Assembly (NCBI RefSeq): GCF_000317635.1 | Contig: NC_019779.1 | Span: forward strand, 186,001-250,000 | DNA from: Halothece sp. PCC 7418 | GTDB lineage: Bacteria; Cyanobacteriota; Cyanobacteriia; Cyanobacteriales; Rubidibacteraceae | Reading direction: 5' to 3' | DNA: 64,000 nt | Part shown: positions 29,566 to 38,574 of the stretch, piece by piece | Layout of the letters: each line of letters opens with the position of its first letter | Position numbering within the stretch: position 1 is the first letter of the stretch | The notes under the pieces: generated by a model | Database searches by the model: none | What the model was told of the DNA's origin: nothing | Seen by the model: the letters and a program-made list of their open reading frames with translations, nothing else | Translations under genes and position numbers: made by a program

Positions 29566-29976
29566 ATGAAGCAAGATTTCAGTGTTCCTTATCGAGTGCG
29601 CTTAGCGGATACCGATGCAGCAGGGGTCGTTTATTTTGCTCATCTTTTGCAGATGTGCCACACTGCTTATGAAGAAGTGCTGATTCAGGGCGGAATTAAT
29701 CTGCAAGATTATCTGAAACAGGGAACAATTGCGCTCCCGATCATTCATGGAGAGATAGATTGCTTGCGTCCAATTGGTTGGGGAGATTTGATTTTGATCA
29801 CTTTGACTCCCCAATTTCTTTCTGAAACCGAATTATTAATTGAGTATCAATTAACAGCAGAGTCTAATTCTGAGCAAATCTTAGCGCGAGCTCAAACTCG
29901 CCACGTTTGCATTACCCCACAAACTCGCAAGCGTTCGCCTTTTCCCGCAGAGATTCGAGAGTGCTTAACCGCTTAA
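29566..29976 (+). CDS. Hotdog-fold acyl-CoA thioesterase, probably DHNA-CoA hydrolase
   Basis: The protein is 136 aa, a single hotdog fold. The motif YRVRLADTDAAGVVYFAHLL carries the catalytic Asp of the 4-hydroxybenzoyl-CoA thioesterase family. In cyanobacteria the family member of this size hydrolyses 1,4-dihydroxy-2-naphthoyl-CoA in phylloquinone synthesis, which would supply photosystem I. No other men genes are adjacent, so the exact substrate is inference. Confidence 0.82.
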   Translation: MKQDFSVPYRVRLADTDAAGVVYFAHLLQMCHTAYEEVLIQGGINLQDYLKQGTIALPIIHGEIDCLRPIGWGDLILITLTPQFLSETELLIEYQLTAESNSEQILARAQTRHVCITPQTRKRSPFPAEIRECLTA

Positions 29977-29978
29977 AG

Positions 29979-30061
29979 TGGGCAAGGAGAGACTCGAACT
30001 CTCACGACCAGTGGCCGCCACATTTTGAGTGTGGTGCGTCTACCAATTCCGCCACTTGCCC
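29979..30061 (-). tRNA. trnL: tRNA-Leu (CAA)
   Basis: On the minus strand the acceptor stem is GGGCAAG/CTTGCCC with discriminator A. The anticodon arm is CCACA-CTCAAAA-TGTGG (anticodon CAA), with a long class II variable arm and T loop TTCGAGT. It is 83 nt and CCA is not encoded. Its first 22 bases are also the last codons and stop of the M48 protease gene on the same strand. Confidence 0.95.
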
Positions 30062-30906
30062 TTGATTTCCGCTTGCTCATTATAACCTGTTTGATGTTGC
30101 TCTAGCAAGCGTTGATAGTCAGGAGAACTGCCCCAACGATCAATGGCTTGGGCGCGAAGAACAGGAACGGGATGACTCAGTTGCTGAGTTTGAGCATTTT
30201 TAAGCAGTTCTCCCAGTTGGGATTGACTCATTTGATCATAGGCACGGGCTTGCTCAATAAACGCATCGAGGTTTAATTGGGGGGCGAGGGTGGGCGATCC
30301 GCCCGCCAGTTTCATTAAGACAGACATGACCACTTTCGGGTCTTGGACGGCTAAAAGGGCCGCGCGATCGCAGCTAAATTCCGCGCAACGAATCCACTCT
30401 AGCATTTGGTCTTGTAAGGATTGGGCAAGAATCACGCCCCAGTTTGGCAATAATCCTGCTGCTAACACCAGTAAGTTAACGAGGGTGAGATAAACCCCAT
30501 GTTCACACTTGAGATGTCCTAATTCATGGGCAATCACCGCTTGAATCTCTTCTGGGGTCAAGAGTTCAATCAGGGAGGTATGAAGAACAATAAAGGGCTG
30601 TTTCCCACGCATGGCGAAGGTATAAGCATTAGGGGCGGGATTTTGCTTGATATAGAGTTCTGGGACATCTAAATCTAAACGCTCACAGGCTTCCACTAAC
30701 AGTTTGTGGATATGAGGCAATTGTTTTTCACTCACTTGCACACTAGCTGCAACATTCTCTAGATAAAAGAATTGTTCAGCAACGCTGCCTAACACGGTTC
30801 TCACAGCGATATCCCAGCCTGGAAATTGTTGTAGGGATTGCGTGGCTTCTAGATCGAGGGGATGACGGAATTCGTTTGCTTTCAGTCCAATTAATTTGTG
30901 TTTCAC
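30040..30906 (-). CDS. M48 family zinc metalloprotease
   Basis: The protein is 288 aa. The zinc motif HELGH is at 127-131 (AVIAHELGHLKCEHGVYLTL). One or two membrane helices follow (LVNLLVLAAGLLPNWGVIL), then a downstream ECSCD-like zinc Glu region (RCAEFSCDRAALLAV). It is HtpX/Ste24-like and probably degrades membrane or misfolded proteins. The last seven codons and the TAG stop lie inside the tRNA-Leu gene, so transcription probably continues into the tRNA. Confidence 0.9.
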   Translation of the reverse strand: MKHKLIGLKANEFRHPLDLEATQSLQQFPGWDIAVRTVLGSVAEQFFYLENVAASVQVSEKQLPHIHKLLVEACERLDLDVPELYIKQNPAPNAYTFAMRGKQPFIVLHTSLIELLTPEEIQAVIAHELGHLKCEHGVYLTLVNLLVLAAGLLPNWGVILAQSLQDQMLEWIRCAEFSCDRAALLAVQDPKVVMSVLMKLAGGSPTLAPQLNLDAFIEQARAYDQMSQSQLGELLKNAQTQQLSHPVPVLRAQAIDRWGSSPDYQRLLEQHQTGYNEQAEIKGKWRNW

Positions 30907-31129
30907 GATCGCGCAACCTTAAAATCTCTTCACCTATGTCCTAGGTTAACCAATTTTTCCCCAACCGCGTCAGGCGGAAGACTCACCTGAATTAAGCACT
31001 TAGTCTGGCGTGAGAGCATTCCGAATTCCTCCCAAATGCCCCGTATTACTACGGTTTAGCGCTCACTCAGTTGGCGACTATTTTTCATTGGAGTTGTTTC
31101 TGTTGATCTTCAACGCTAACCAAAGAGAA

Positions 31130-31546
31130 TTAGGTAAGCCACTTTTTTACCCGCATCACCGCTTCCCAGTCGGGTTTTCGGGCTAAACCGTCATCCAAAT
31201 TTTTGATAATTTCCTCCCGCAGTTGTGAACTCATACCAATCACTTCTTGGGCTGCGTCGATGTGTTCTCGCACCCCTGATTTTCCTGCTTCTAATAGCGC
31301 GATCGCGAGATTCACCCGAGCTTGTGGGGCTTGTTGATCAAATTTAACGCTTTTTTGCGCGACTTTCAGGGCAGAATTGGGCTTGTCAGCGAGTAAATAA
31401 AGCCAGGCAAGACTACATAAGACTGCAGAATTTTTGGGAGCGCGATCGCGCAAATCCCGAAAATAATCAATCAACTCTTCCACAGGCTCTCCCGCTTGAT
31501 ATTTTTCTAAGCCTTTATCGTATAACTCATTAATCGACTCACTCAT
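31130..31546 (-). CDS. Tetratricopeptide-repeat protein
   Basis: The protein is 138 aa of tandem helices. NSAVLCSLAWLYLLADKPNSAL and QAPQARVNLAIALLEAGKSG are TPR motifs (about 35-100). The N-terminus is acidic and there is no signal peptide. TPR proteins act as binding scaffolds, and no partner is evident. It lies downstream of the iscA-like gene on the same strand but behind a terminator. Confidence 0.7.
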   Translation of the reverse strand: MSESINELYDKGLEKYQAGEPVEELIDYFRDLRDRAPKNSAVLCSLAWLYLLADKPNSALKVAQKSVKFDQQAPQARVNLAIALLEAGKSGVREHIDAAQEVIGMSSQLREEIIKNLDDGLARKPDWEAVMRVKKWLT

Positions 31547-31575
31547 TCTTCGCTCTACTCCTAAAATACAAAAGA

Positions 31576-31597
31576 GCAGACAATCAGCACTGTCTGC
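31576..31597 (-). terminator. Terminator after the iscA-like gene
   Basis: On the minus strand a 7-bp stem (GCAGACA/TGTCTGC) with an 8-nt loop is followed by TCTTTTGTATTTT, a typical intrinsic terminator 29 bases after the stop. Confidence 0.75.
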
Positions 31598-31625
31598 CCA
31601 GAAGATACTTTAGCAAAAAATGCCC

Positions 31626-31982
31626 TTAGACACCAAAAGACTTGCCACAACCGCAAGTTTGAGAAGCATTGGGGTTGGTAAATTGGAACCCACCGCCAAT
31701 TAAAGCATTACTATAATCGAGTTGTAACCCATAAATGTAGAGTAAACTCTTCGGGTCACAGATAATCTTAAAGCCATCGTAATCAAAGACCTCATCATCC
31801 TCGCGGACATTACTGGGGTCTTCAAAATCCATCAGATAAGACATTCCAGAACACCCGCCGTTACGAACACCGACGCGCAAACAGAGGTCTTTTCCTTGGT
31901 CTTCTCGTAATTTCGTTAAATGCGTAAGCGCCGTTTCCGAAAGTTGAATTCCTTGTTGTGGGGACTGAGTTGCTTGTGTCAT
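31626..31982 (-). CDS. HesB/IscA/SufA family iron-sulfur cluster assembly protein
   Basis: From ATG 31982 the protein is 118 aa. An in-frame extension to 32099 overlaps the divergent msrA region and is not conserved-looking. The three family cysteines are Cys44 ([13 protein letters not shown]) and Cys110/Cys112 ([11 protein letters not shown]), which bind iron or a [2Fe-2S]/[4Fe-4S] cluster for delivery to apoproteins. Start [19 protein letters not shown] is usual for the cyanobacterial A-type carrier. Confidence 0.93.
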   Translation of the reverse strand: MTQATQSPQQGIQLSETALTHLTKLREDQGKDLCLRVGVRNGGCSGMSYLMDFEDPSNVREDDEVFDYDGFKIICDPKSLLYIYGLQLDYSNALIGGGFQFTNPNASQTCGCGKSFGV

Positions 31983-32110
31983 ATTCCCTAGATTCACCAG
32001 CTTTTTTCTATCCTCTACTTTAGCAAACTGAGCATTGTTTAAGTCCAATGACTGAAAAGGGAAAGGAAAACATAAGTCACAATAGAGGAGCACAGTCAAT
32101 ATTAAGCAAA

Positions 32111-32782
32111 ATGAATCTTATGGGTTTATTCGGTTTCGGTAAAAAACTCAGTCTTCCCACTCATGAAGAAGCCTTACCGGGGCGAGAGGAAGCAATGCCG
32201 ATCACAAATAAACATTATGTGAATGGAAATCCCATTCAGCCTCCCTTCCCCGAAGGAACAGAACTCGCTCTATTTGGGATGGGCTGTTTTTGGGGCGCGG
32301 AAAAAGCCTTTTGGCAACTTTCAGGGGTTTACAGTACCGCCGTTGGTTATGCTGCGGGGATGACTCCCAACCCCACTTATCAAGAAGTCTGCACGGGAAT
32401 GACTGGACATAATGAAGTGGTGCGCGTCGTTTATGATCCCCAGAAAATTAGTTATGAAACGCTCTTAAAAACCTTTTGGGAAAGCCATGATCCCACGCAG
32501 GGGATGCGTCAAGGAAACGATGTGGGGACGCAATATCGCTCTGGGATTTATGTTTATAATGATGAACAACGTCGCTTAGCAGAAGCGTCAAAACAGGCGT
32601 ATGAAAAAGCGTTGATGGCAAAAGGGTACGGCAATATCACCACAGAAGTTGTTGATGCCCCAGAATTTTATTATGCAGAAGATTACCATCAGCAATACCT
32701 CGCGAAAAATCCCAATGGCTACTGTGGCTTGGGGGGAACTCGTGTTGCTTATCCTGGGTTAAGTGAAACCCAGACGGTTTAA
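32111..32782 (+). CDS. msrA: Peptide-methionine (S)-S-oxide reductase
   Basis: From ATG 32111 the protein is 223 aa. ATG 32120 is nearly as good, and the frame is open from 32048. The catalytic Cys59 is in [13 protein letters not shown], with GTQYRSGIY and a C-terminal [16 protein letters not shown] holding the recycling cysteine. It repairs oxidised methionine using thioredoxin. An N-terminal extension ([20 protein letters not shown]) precedes the domain, as in plant and cyanobacterial enzymes. It is divergent from the iscA-like gene. Confidence 0.95.
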   Translation: MNLMGLFGFGKKLSLPTHEEALPGREEAMPITNKHYVNGNPIQPPFPEGTELALFGMGCFWGAEKAFWQLSGVYSTAVGYAAGMTPNPTYQEVCTGMTGHNEVVRVVYDPQKISYETLLKTFWESHDPTQGMRQGNDVGTQYRSGIYVYNDEQRRLAEASKQAYEKALMAKGYGNITTEVVDAPEFYYAEDYHQQYLAKNPNGYCGLGGTRVAYPGLSETQTV

Positions 32783-32802
32783 GAATCAAAGCAAACATTT
32801 CG

Positions 32803-32829
32803 GTAGAGTGTGTTAGAAGCGCACTCTAC
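32803..32829 (+). terminator. Terminator after msrA
   Basis: A 10-bp stem (GTAGAGTGTG/CGCACTCTAC, one G-T pair) with a 7-nt loop and a short T-rich tail lies about 20 bases after the msrA stop. Confidence 0.7.
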
Positions 32830-32892
32830 TCTTTGATAAGCTATTAATAAATTTATTTTTCTTGACCAACAAGCTGATTAGGAACGAAACCA

Positions 32893-33081
32893 ATGATTTT
32901 ACCTGGAAGCAAAGTGACTGTAACCAACGTTGATGATATCTATTATCGGTTTGAAGGTTTAGTACAACGCATTACTGATGATAATGCTGCTGTCTTATTT
33001 GAAGGGGGAAACTGGGATAAACTTGTCACCTTTCGTTTATCAGAACTAGAAGAAGTCAAACCTCGTAAAAAAGGTAAATAA
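32893..33081 (+). CDS. ndhS: NAD(P)H dehydrogenase-like complex subunit S
   Basis: The protein is 62 aa with an SH3-like fold: [20 protein letters not shown], then [18 protein letters not shown] and a basic tail. This is the cyanobacterial NdhS, which helps bind ferredoxin at the NDH-1 complex for cyclic electron flow. It has its own spacing from msrA after a terminator, so it is likely a separate transcript. Confidence 0.9.
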   Translation: MILPGSKVTVTNVDDIYYRFEGLVQRITDDNAAVLFEGGNWDKLVTFRLSELEEVKPRKKGK

Positions 33082-33187
33082 GATTTGTTCATCAATAATA
33101 ATGAGGGAATGAGTGGGATTTAGGATTATTTTGACTCCCTCTCCCTCTCACTAAGATCTGTTGACCCATTGAGATTAGGGGGCATTA

Positions 33188-33856
33188 ATGCGGATTCCTC
33201 TTCCACAATTTTCCACAGATAATCGTCATCCCAATCATTTTGCAGAAGTCATTGAAACCACAACCACGGATTTTCTGGCGCAGTGTCTTGAACCAGAAGA
33301 GCTTTCTTTCCCAGTAATGCCTCCATTTGGAAGTTGGGTCAAGTCGTTTGATGAAGAGTCGGGAAATGAAGTGTTAGCAGTGGTGACGTATGTAACGACC
33401 ACACCGATTGATTCTGTGCATCGGGCGCGGGCTTTGGGATTATCGTTGCAAGATTTGCGAGAAGAACAGCCCCAAATTTTTGCCATGTTAAAGACAGAGT
33501 TTCGGGTGTCCATGCTGGGGTTTTTCACGACTGAACACGGTCGCAATGGTAATGGACGGCGGGGAGGACAATGTTTTCAATATCTTCCGCCTCGTCCCCC
33601 GCAAGTTCACCAAGGGGTCTATCATTGTGAGACTAGCGAAATTATTCGGTTTACGGAAGAATTGGATTTTCTCCGCATCCTTTTAGATGTGAAAACGGTT
33701 CCAGTGGATTCTTTACTGGCTGCGGTTTTACGAGAAGTTTATCGGTTACGTGAAGCGGATCGAGAGTGGTTAGTGGAAGCGGGACGAAAGTTAAGCACGT
33801 TATTGAAAGACGATTATGATCGGTTACGCTATATTCTAAGTCAAGTTCATTTTTAG
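33188..33856 (+). CDS. HAS-barrel domain protein
   Basis: The protein is 222 aa. The N-terminal half resembles the HAS barrel found in HerA-type ATPases (PPFGSWVKSFDE, VLAVVTYVTTTPIDSVHRAR). The C-terminal half is helical (LAAVLREVYRLREADREWL). The ATPase domain is absent. It is a conserved cyanobacterial hypothetical, and the role is unknown. The DUF3067 gene follows by 45 bp and may be cotranscribed. Confidence 0.65.
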   Translation: MRIPLPQFSTDNRHPNHFAEVIETTTTDFLAQCLEPEELSFPVMPPFGSWVKSFDEESGNEVLAVVTYVTTTPIDSVHRARALGLSLQDLREEQPQIFAMLKTEFRVSMLGFFTTEHGRNGNGRRGGQCFQYLPPRPPQVHQGVYHCETSEIIRFTEELDFLRILLDVKTVPVDSLLAAVLREVYRLREADREWLVEAGRKLSTLLKDDYDRLRYILSQVHF

Positions 33857-33901
33857 TCTCTCCTCGATTAATCTCTAGCAAACATTTACTCATTTGATCT
33901 T

Positions 33902-34225
33902 ATGACGGGACAAGAACTGCAACAACTGATTTTAAGTAAATGGGGCTATTCCTTTGACGTGCAGTTACGTCGCGTTCGGGATAAGATTTATTTGCAAGTG
34001 ATGTGGCGTTATCTCGAACAAGCCTCTTTCCCTTTAGATGAAATCGAATATTTGGAACATTTGAATGCGGTCGCTAGTTACCTCGAAGCGTGGGGAAGCA
34101 CCGCCCAAGTAGAACAGTTTATTGAGCAAACGAAGGAACGTCCTCGCTTAGGAAAGGCGGTGAATATTCCCATTGATTTGGGAGAAAGAGCCTCGGAATG
34201 GATTGTTGAAGGCTCTCCTTTATGA
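33902..34225 (+). CDS. DUF3067 protein
   Basis: The protein is 107 aa. MTGQELQQLILSKWGYSFDV, then KIYLQVMWRYLEQASFPL and YLEHLNAVASYLEAWG, are the DUF3067 pattern shared by cyanobacteria and chloroplasts. The function is unknown. It converges with accD, eight bases between stops. Confidence 0.85.
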   Translation: MTGQELQQLILSKWGYSFDVQLRRVRDKIYLQVMWRYLEQASFPLDEIEYLEHLNAVASYLEAWGSTAQVEQFIEQTKERPRLGKAVNIPIDLGERASEWIVEGSPL

Positions 34226-34233
34226 TTAACGTC

Positions 34234-35124
34234 TTAGGCGGTTGTTGAAGTGGCGAAGGTGGGGAAGTAGGGCTGATGTAAACAAATCAGTTGCGCGATC
34301 GTTTTTTTCAGTTGGAGGCGATTAATAATGGCATCAACAAACCCGTGTTGTAGTAAATATTCAGAGGTTTGGAAGCCTTCAGGGAGTTTTTCACGGAGCG
34401 TTTGTTCAATCACTCGTCGCCCGGCAAAGCCAATGGTTGCTTTCGGTTCAGCTAAGGTGATGTCTCCCAACATGGCAAAACTTGCGGTTACACCCCCGGT
34501 TGTAGGATGAGTGAGCACTGGAATATAAAGTAACCCTGCTTCACGGTGACGTTGTAGCGCACCCGAAATTTTTGCCATCTGCATCAGACTCAACATTCCT
34601 TCTTGCATTCTTGCGCCTCCCGATGCAGAGATAATCACAAGGGGAAAGGCTTGTTCAGTTGCATACTCCACAAGGCGACAAATTTTTTCACCGACAACTG
34701 ACCCCATGCTTCCGCCCATAAACCGAAAGTCCATCACGCCTAAAGTCACAGGAATCCCATCCATTAAACCCACTCCCGTTTGTACACCTTCGGTGAGGTG
34801 CGTTTTTTCTTGGGCTTCTTTGAGGCGATCTACGTAGGCTTTACGATCGGTGAAGTTGAGGGGATCAATGGGTTGTAATTGTTCGTTTAAGGGTTGCCAG
34901 GTATCAGAATCAATTAGTTGACGGATGCGTTCGTCACTATCAACGCGCAGGTGATGGTTACACTCACTACAGACAAAATGATTCGCTTGTAAGTCTTTGG
35001 TATAAGTGAGTACGCCACAGGATTCGCATTTACTCCATAAGCCGTCAGCAATTTCTCGTTCTGGGGTTTGTTTGAGGTCAGGCTCTGATTTTCGACGATT
35101 AGCAAACCAGTCAAATAAAGACAT
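34234..35124 (-). CDS. accD: Acetyl-CoA carboxylase carboxyltransferase subunit beta
   Basis: From ATG 35124 ([16 protein letters not shown]) the protein is 296 aa. An extension to 35154 enters a repeat and is rejected. A four-Cys zinc ribbon ([20 protein letters not shown]) precedes the crotonase-like carboxyltransferase domain ([51 protein letters not shown]). With AccA it moves CO2 from biotin to acetyl-CoA to start fatty-acid synthesis. Confidence 0.96.
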   Translation of the reverse strand: MSLFDWFANRRKSEPDLKQTPEREIADGLWSKCESCGVLTYTKDLQANHFVCSECNHHLRVDSDERIRQLIDSDTWQPLNEQLQPIDPLNFTDRKAYVDRLKEAQEKTHLTEGVQTGVGLMDGIPVTLGVMDFRFMGGSMGSVVGEKICRLVEYATEQAFPLVIISASGGARMQEGMLSLMQMAKISGALQRHREAGLLYIPVLTHPTTGGVTASFAMLGDITLAEPKATIGFAGRRVIEQTLREKLPEGFQTSEYLLQHGFVDAIINRLQLKKTIAQLICLHQPYFPTFATSTTA

Positions 35125-35156
35125 AAAAGTAAATAATATATTTTGCCTGATCATTA

Positions 35157-35232
35157 TATAGCGTTTCTTGGTCTGTTGAGGGTAGCCGTGACCAGTTACC
35201 AGTTACCAAAGAACAAAAGAACAAAAAACTGT
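35157..35232. repeat. Interspersed repeat, family 1 (partial copy)
   Basis: It begins TATAGCGTTTCTT and contains GACCAGTTACCAGTTACC, AAAGAACAAAAGAACAAAAAACT. These match in reverse the words of the fuller copy at 51993-52153. It sits in the divergent region between accD and lanM and extends the lanM reading frame upstream of its true start. Confidence 0.55.
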
Positions 35233-35283
35233 GTGCTATGCTGCTCAAGGCCCTCATTTAGTAGATCTTTGATTAACTTGTTT

Positions 35284-38200
35284 ATGTCTGATCTTGGTGA
35301 TGCTCTTCGCAAGATTGCGCTCAAGGCTTGTTCCCTGTCCGATCGCGCGGGAAGTTTATCCGATGACGATCCTGCACCTGCTTCGGTTCATCACTCCGCC
35401 TCAGCCTTAATCCAGCAACGCTTAGAGTTTTGGTCTCAGAAGGTGGGAAAAGGCGATGACCACAAGTTCCAGAAACGTCTAAGTTGGGATGATTTCAGTT
35501 TAGAACAAGCTCGTTTGCTGGTGAGTGATGGTGATGAGATCGCTTTACCATCAACAGGATTTACTTGGATCAAGACGCTAGAGCAAGTGATTCAAACTGC
35601 GCGATCGCTGCACAATCAGCCTCAACTAGGTCAACATCGAGCGTTTGATGCTCAGCATCCGATTCCGTTTCAAGAGTTATTGCTTCCTTGTTTGTTGGTG
35701 GCTCAACATCGACTGCAACACTTACTGAGGGAGGAAGGAGAAGCCTACAATACCATTTTTACCCAAGAAGCCCAACGCCGATTAGAGCGTCATCTGTTGA
35801 ACTGGCTTGCGCTTTTGTTTACACCGACGCTGATGAAAGAGTTTTCACAATTCCGTTCTTCTGGTAACGCTTTAGAAGATTATTTCAACCTTACCCTACA
35901 GGGGAAAAAGCAACGGGAGCAATATCAGAAATTTATCGAACACCATCTTGAAGAGGGATTATTATCTTTGTTTGAGCAGTATAGTGTTTTAGCGCGTCTG
36001 GCGGTAACCAGAATTGAATTTTGGGCTGAAGCCACCGCAGAATTAGTCACTCGTTTAAACCAAGATTGGTGGGAAATCAACAATCAATTTTCTCCAGACC
36101 AACCCTTAAGCCACGTCGTTACTATTCAAGCAGGAGCTTCTGATCCCCATAGTAGAGGACATACAGTTGCCATTCTCGTCTTTGATACAGGCTTAAAACT
36201 CGTCTATAAACCGAAAAATCTGGGGTTAGAGATTGCATTTGGTAATTTATTGCGATGGTGTAATGAGCAAGGAGGGGGACTTGATTTTTATATCCCTCAA
36301 GTGATCAATCGCTCAAGTTATGGCTGGGTCAAATTTATCGCGATCGCGCCCTGTCAAAGTCAGGACGGTCTGAGACGATTCTATCAGCGTTCTGGAATGT
36401 TAGTCGCTTTAGTGTATTTGCTGGCGGGAAATGATTGTCACTATGAAAACCTGATTGCTCATGGAGAATACCCAGTTTTAGTGGATACCGAAACCCTGAA
36501 CCATCCTTACATGAACTCCCCAGACTTGCGATTAGAGTCTGATGGAATCAGAGAAATGCGGGAAAAATTATTAAGTTCTGTCTTACCCACGGGCTTATTA
36601 CCTTATGAAACTATGTTTCTGGAGAATGATTTAATTGCACTGGATATGAGTGGCTTGGCGGGAATGTCGGAAGTGAGCAAGCCCCGTTTAAGATGCCAAA
36701 ATATCAACACCGATGGGATGACATTAGATTATGAAGAAACCATTCTCCGTCGTGAGCGTCATTTACCCAAGTTGGGAGACAACACAGCCTCAGCAGAAGA
36801 TTTTGTCGAAGAGATTATCACGGGCTTTGAGCAGGTGTATCGCTTGCTGATGGGGAAACAGAAAGAATTATTGAGTGATGAGAGCCCGTTAAAAGGCTTT
36901 GCTAATCAACAAGCCCGATTGCTATTTCGCAACACGAAAACTTATGGGGGAGTTTTACGCCAATCCTGTGAACCTGAGCATTTGGAAAATGGCGTGGTTC
37001 ATAGTCTGAGTTTGGAATTATTGAGTCGAGCTTATGTTACCAGTGCTGAGAAGCCCGATTATTGGTCAATTTTCGCAGCAGAAAAGCAGGATCTCGAACA
37101 GTTAGATATTCCCATGTTTACGGTGAATACTTCCAGTCGAAATTTGCCCTTATCAACGGGAACAGTGATTCCTGATTTATTTGAAGCGTCAGGGTTTGAG
37201 CGCATGATGTCTCGGGTGCAATCTCTCCATGAAGAGAATTTACAGTTGCAGTGTCACTTGATTCGGCTTTCTTTTGCCAGTCGTTTTTTTCGAGAACCGA
37301 AACTCCATGTTGATGCGAATGACAAAATCGCAATCGAAGGAGAATCATTCACCGCGAAGAGGGGGATAGAAGCAGCGATCGCGATCGCGCAAACGCTAGA
37401 AAAAGAGGCTTTTCCCTTGACCGACGGTGCTATCAGTTGGTTCGGAATGACCTATCAACACCGCGCTCAAAGTTTCCAACTGCGGGAGTTACAGCCGAAT
37501 CTGCATGATGGTTATGGGGGAGTGGCTTTATTTTTTGCTGCTTTATTTCGGGTAACCGATGATTCCCATTGGCGAGACGTGGCTCAAAAAACAATCCAGC
37601 CGATCCGCTTTCTTACTCAGTTAAAAGCAGATGATAGAGAGCGCGTGCTCCGACGTTTTGGCATCGGGGGAATAACTGGAGTGGGATCATTACTCTATTG
37701 TCTTTCTCATTTGAGTCAGTGGCTGGATGATGTCAGTTTACAACATATCGCCCTAGAATTAAGTTCTTGTGTCACTCCTGAAAAAATTAGGTCTGATGAA
37801 ATCTTGGATGTGGTTGGTGGAACGGCGGGTTATCTCTTAGGGCTGCTGGCTTTGGCGGAGGCGGTGTCGGAATCGGAGTCCTATCGTTTGCTAGAATTGG
37901 CGACAGTGTGCGGGGAACATCTCCTGGCTGAGCAAGTGAGGCGCGATGGCAGTTTGAGAGCTTGGAAGACTGGGCACGAACAACAACTGACTGGGTTTTC
38001 TCAGGGGGCTGCGGGGATAGCTTATGCTTTATTACGACTCTCTGCTGTGACAGAAGATGAACGATTTTTAGAGTCTGCTCAAAGCGCGATCGCGCAGGAA
38101 CAAAGCCTTTTTTCTCCTGAGGCTCAAAACTGGCAGGATTTACGAGAGAATCATGCTCAATATCAGGTCAGTTGGGCGCAAGGGGCTGCGGGGATTGCAT

Positions 38201-38574
38201 TAGCCCGTTTGGGAGGTTTGTCTGTGTTAGATACTCCTGAAATAAGAGAACACAGCGCGATCGGGCTGCAAACGACACAAAAGCATCTGGTGTGGGGCGT
38301 TGATTCTCTCTGCTGGGGAACAATGGGGCGTGTGGAAACCTTACTGGTTGGTGCAGAAACACTCCATGATCCCAACTTATTCCCAATCGCTGAACAAGCA
38401 ACCGTAACCGTACTCAACCAAGCGCAAGATCGGGGATCGTTTCGGCTTTTCGATTCCGTTTCTACCTCAGTGACCCATCTTGGCTTTTTTCATGGTTTAT
38501 CAGGAATCGGTTACAGTTGCTTAAGAGTGGCCTTTCCGCAACAATTACCCTGTGTTCTCCTTTTAGGATCTTAA
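35284..38574 (+). CDS. lanM: Type 2 lanthipeptide synthetase LanM with degenerate cyclase domain
   Basis: From ATG 35284 the protein is 1096 aa. LanM enzymes phosphorylate and eliminate Ser/Thr (dehydratase, about 150-640) and then join Cys thiols (LanC-like cyclase, about 740-1096). Dehydratase residues are present with CylM spacing: Asp287 and His289 (SDPHSRGH), Lys309 (VYKPK), Asp384, His386 and Asn389 (NDCHYEN), Asp401 (VDTETL). In the cyclase the usual GFSHG reads GFSQG (Gln907). The SWCHG-type zinc site reads SWAQG (Ala965). SLCHG reads SLCWG (Cys1010 kept, Trp1011). Two zinc ligands and the catalytic His are therefore replaced. The start inside the upstream repeat (35143) is rejected. 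Confidence 0.93.
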   Translation: MSDLGDALRKIALKACSLSDRAGSLSDDDPAPASVHHSASALIQQRLEFWSQKVGKGDDHKFQKRLSWDDFSLEQARLLVSDGDEIALPSTGFTWIKTLEQVIQTARSLHNQPQLGQHRAFDAQHPIPFQELLLPCLLVAQHRLQHLLREEGEAYNTIFTQEAQRRLERHLLNWLALLFTPTLMKEFSQFRSSGNALEDYFNLTLQGKKQREQYQKFIEHHLEEGLLSLFEQYSVLARLAVTRIEFWAEATAELVTRLNQDWWEINNQFSPDQPLSHVVTIQAGASDPHSRGHTVAILVFDTGLKLVYKPKNLGLEIAFGNLLRWCNEQGGGLDFYIPQVINRSSYGWVKFIAIAPCQSQDGLRRFYQRSGMLVALVYLLAGNDCHYENLIAHGEYPVLVDTETLNHPYMNSPDLRLESDGIREMREKLLSSVLPTGLLPYETMFLENDLIALDMSGLAGMSEVSKPRLRCQNINTDGMTLDYEETILRRERHLPKLGDNTASAEDFVEEIITGFEQVYRLLMGKQKELLSDESPLKGFANQQARLLFRNTKTYGGVLRQSCEPEHLENGVVHSLSLELLSRAYVTSAEKPDYWSIFAAEKQDLEQLDIPMFTVNTSSRNLPLSTGTVIPDLFEASGFERMMSRVQSLHEENLQLQCHLIRLSFASRFFREPKLHVDANDKIAIEGESFTAKRGIEAAIAIAQTLEKEAFPLTDGAISWFGMTYQHRAQSFQLRELQPNLHDGYGGVALFFAALFRVTDDSHWRDVAQKTIQPIRFLTQLKADDRERVLRRFGIGGITGVGSLLYCLSHLSQWLDDVSLQHIALELSSCVTPEKIRSDEILDVVGGTAGYLLGLLALAEAVSESESYRLLELATVCGEHLLAEQVRRDGSLRAWKTGHEQQLTGFSQGAAGIAYALLRLSAVTEDERFLESAQSAIAQEQSLFSPEAQNWQDLRENHAQYQVSWAQGAAGIALARLGGLSVLDTPEIREHSAIGLQTTQKHLVWGVDSLCWGTMGRVETLLVGAETLHDPNLFPIAEQATVTVLNQAQDRGSFRLFDSVSTSVTHLGFFHGLSGIGYSCLRVAFPQQLPCVLLLGS

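Noticed and set aside
35143-35283. N-terminal extension of LanM by 47 residues
   Set aside because: The extra codons come from an interspersed repeat. ATG 35284 begins a normal LanM N-terminus.
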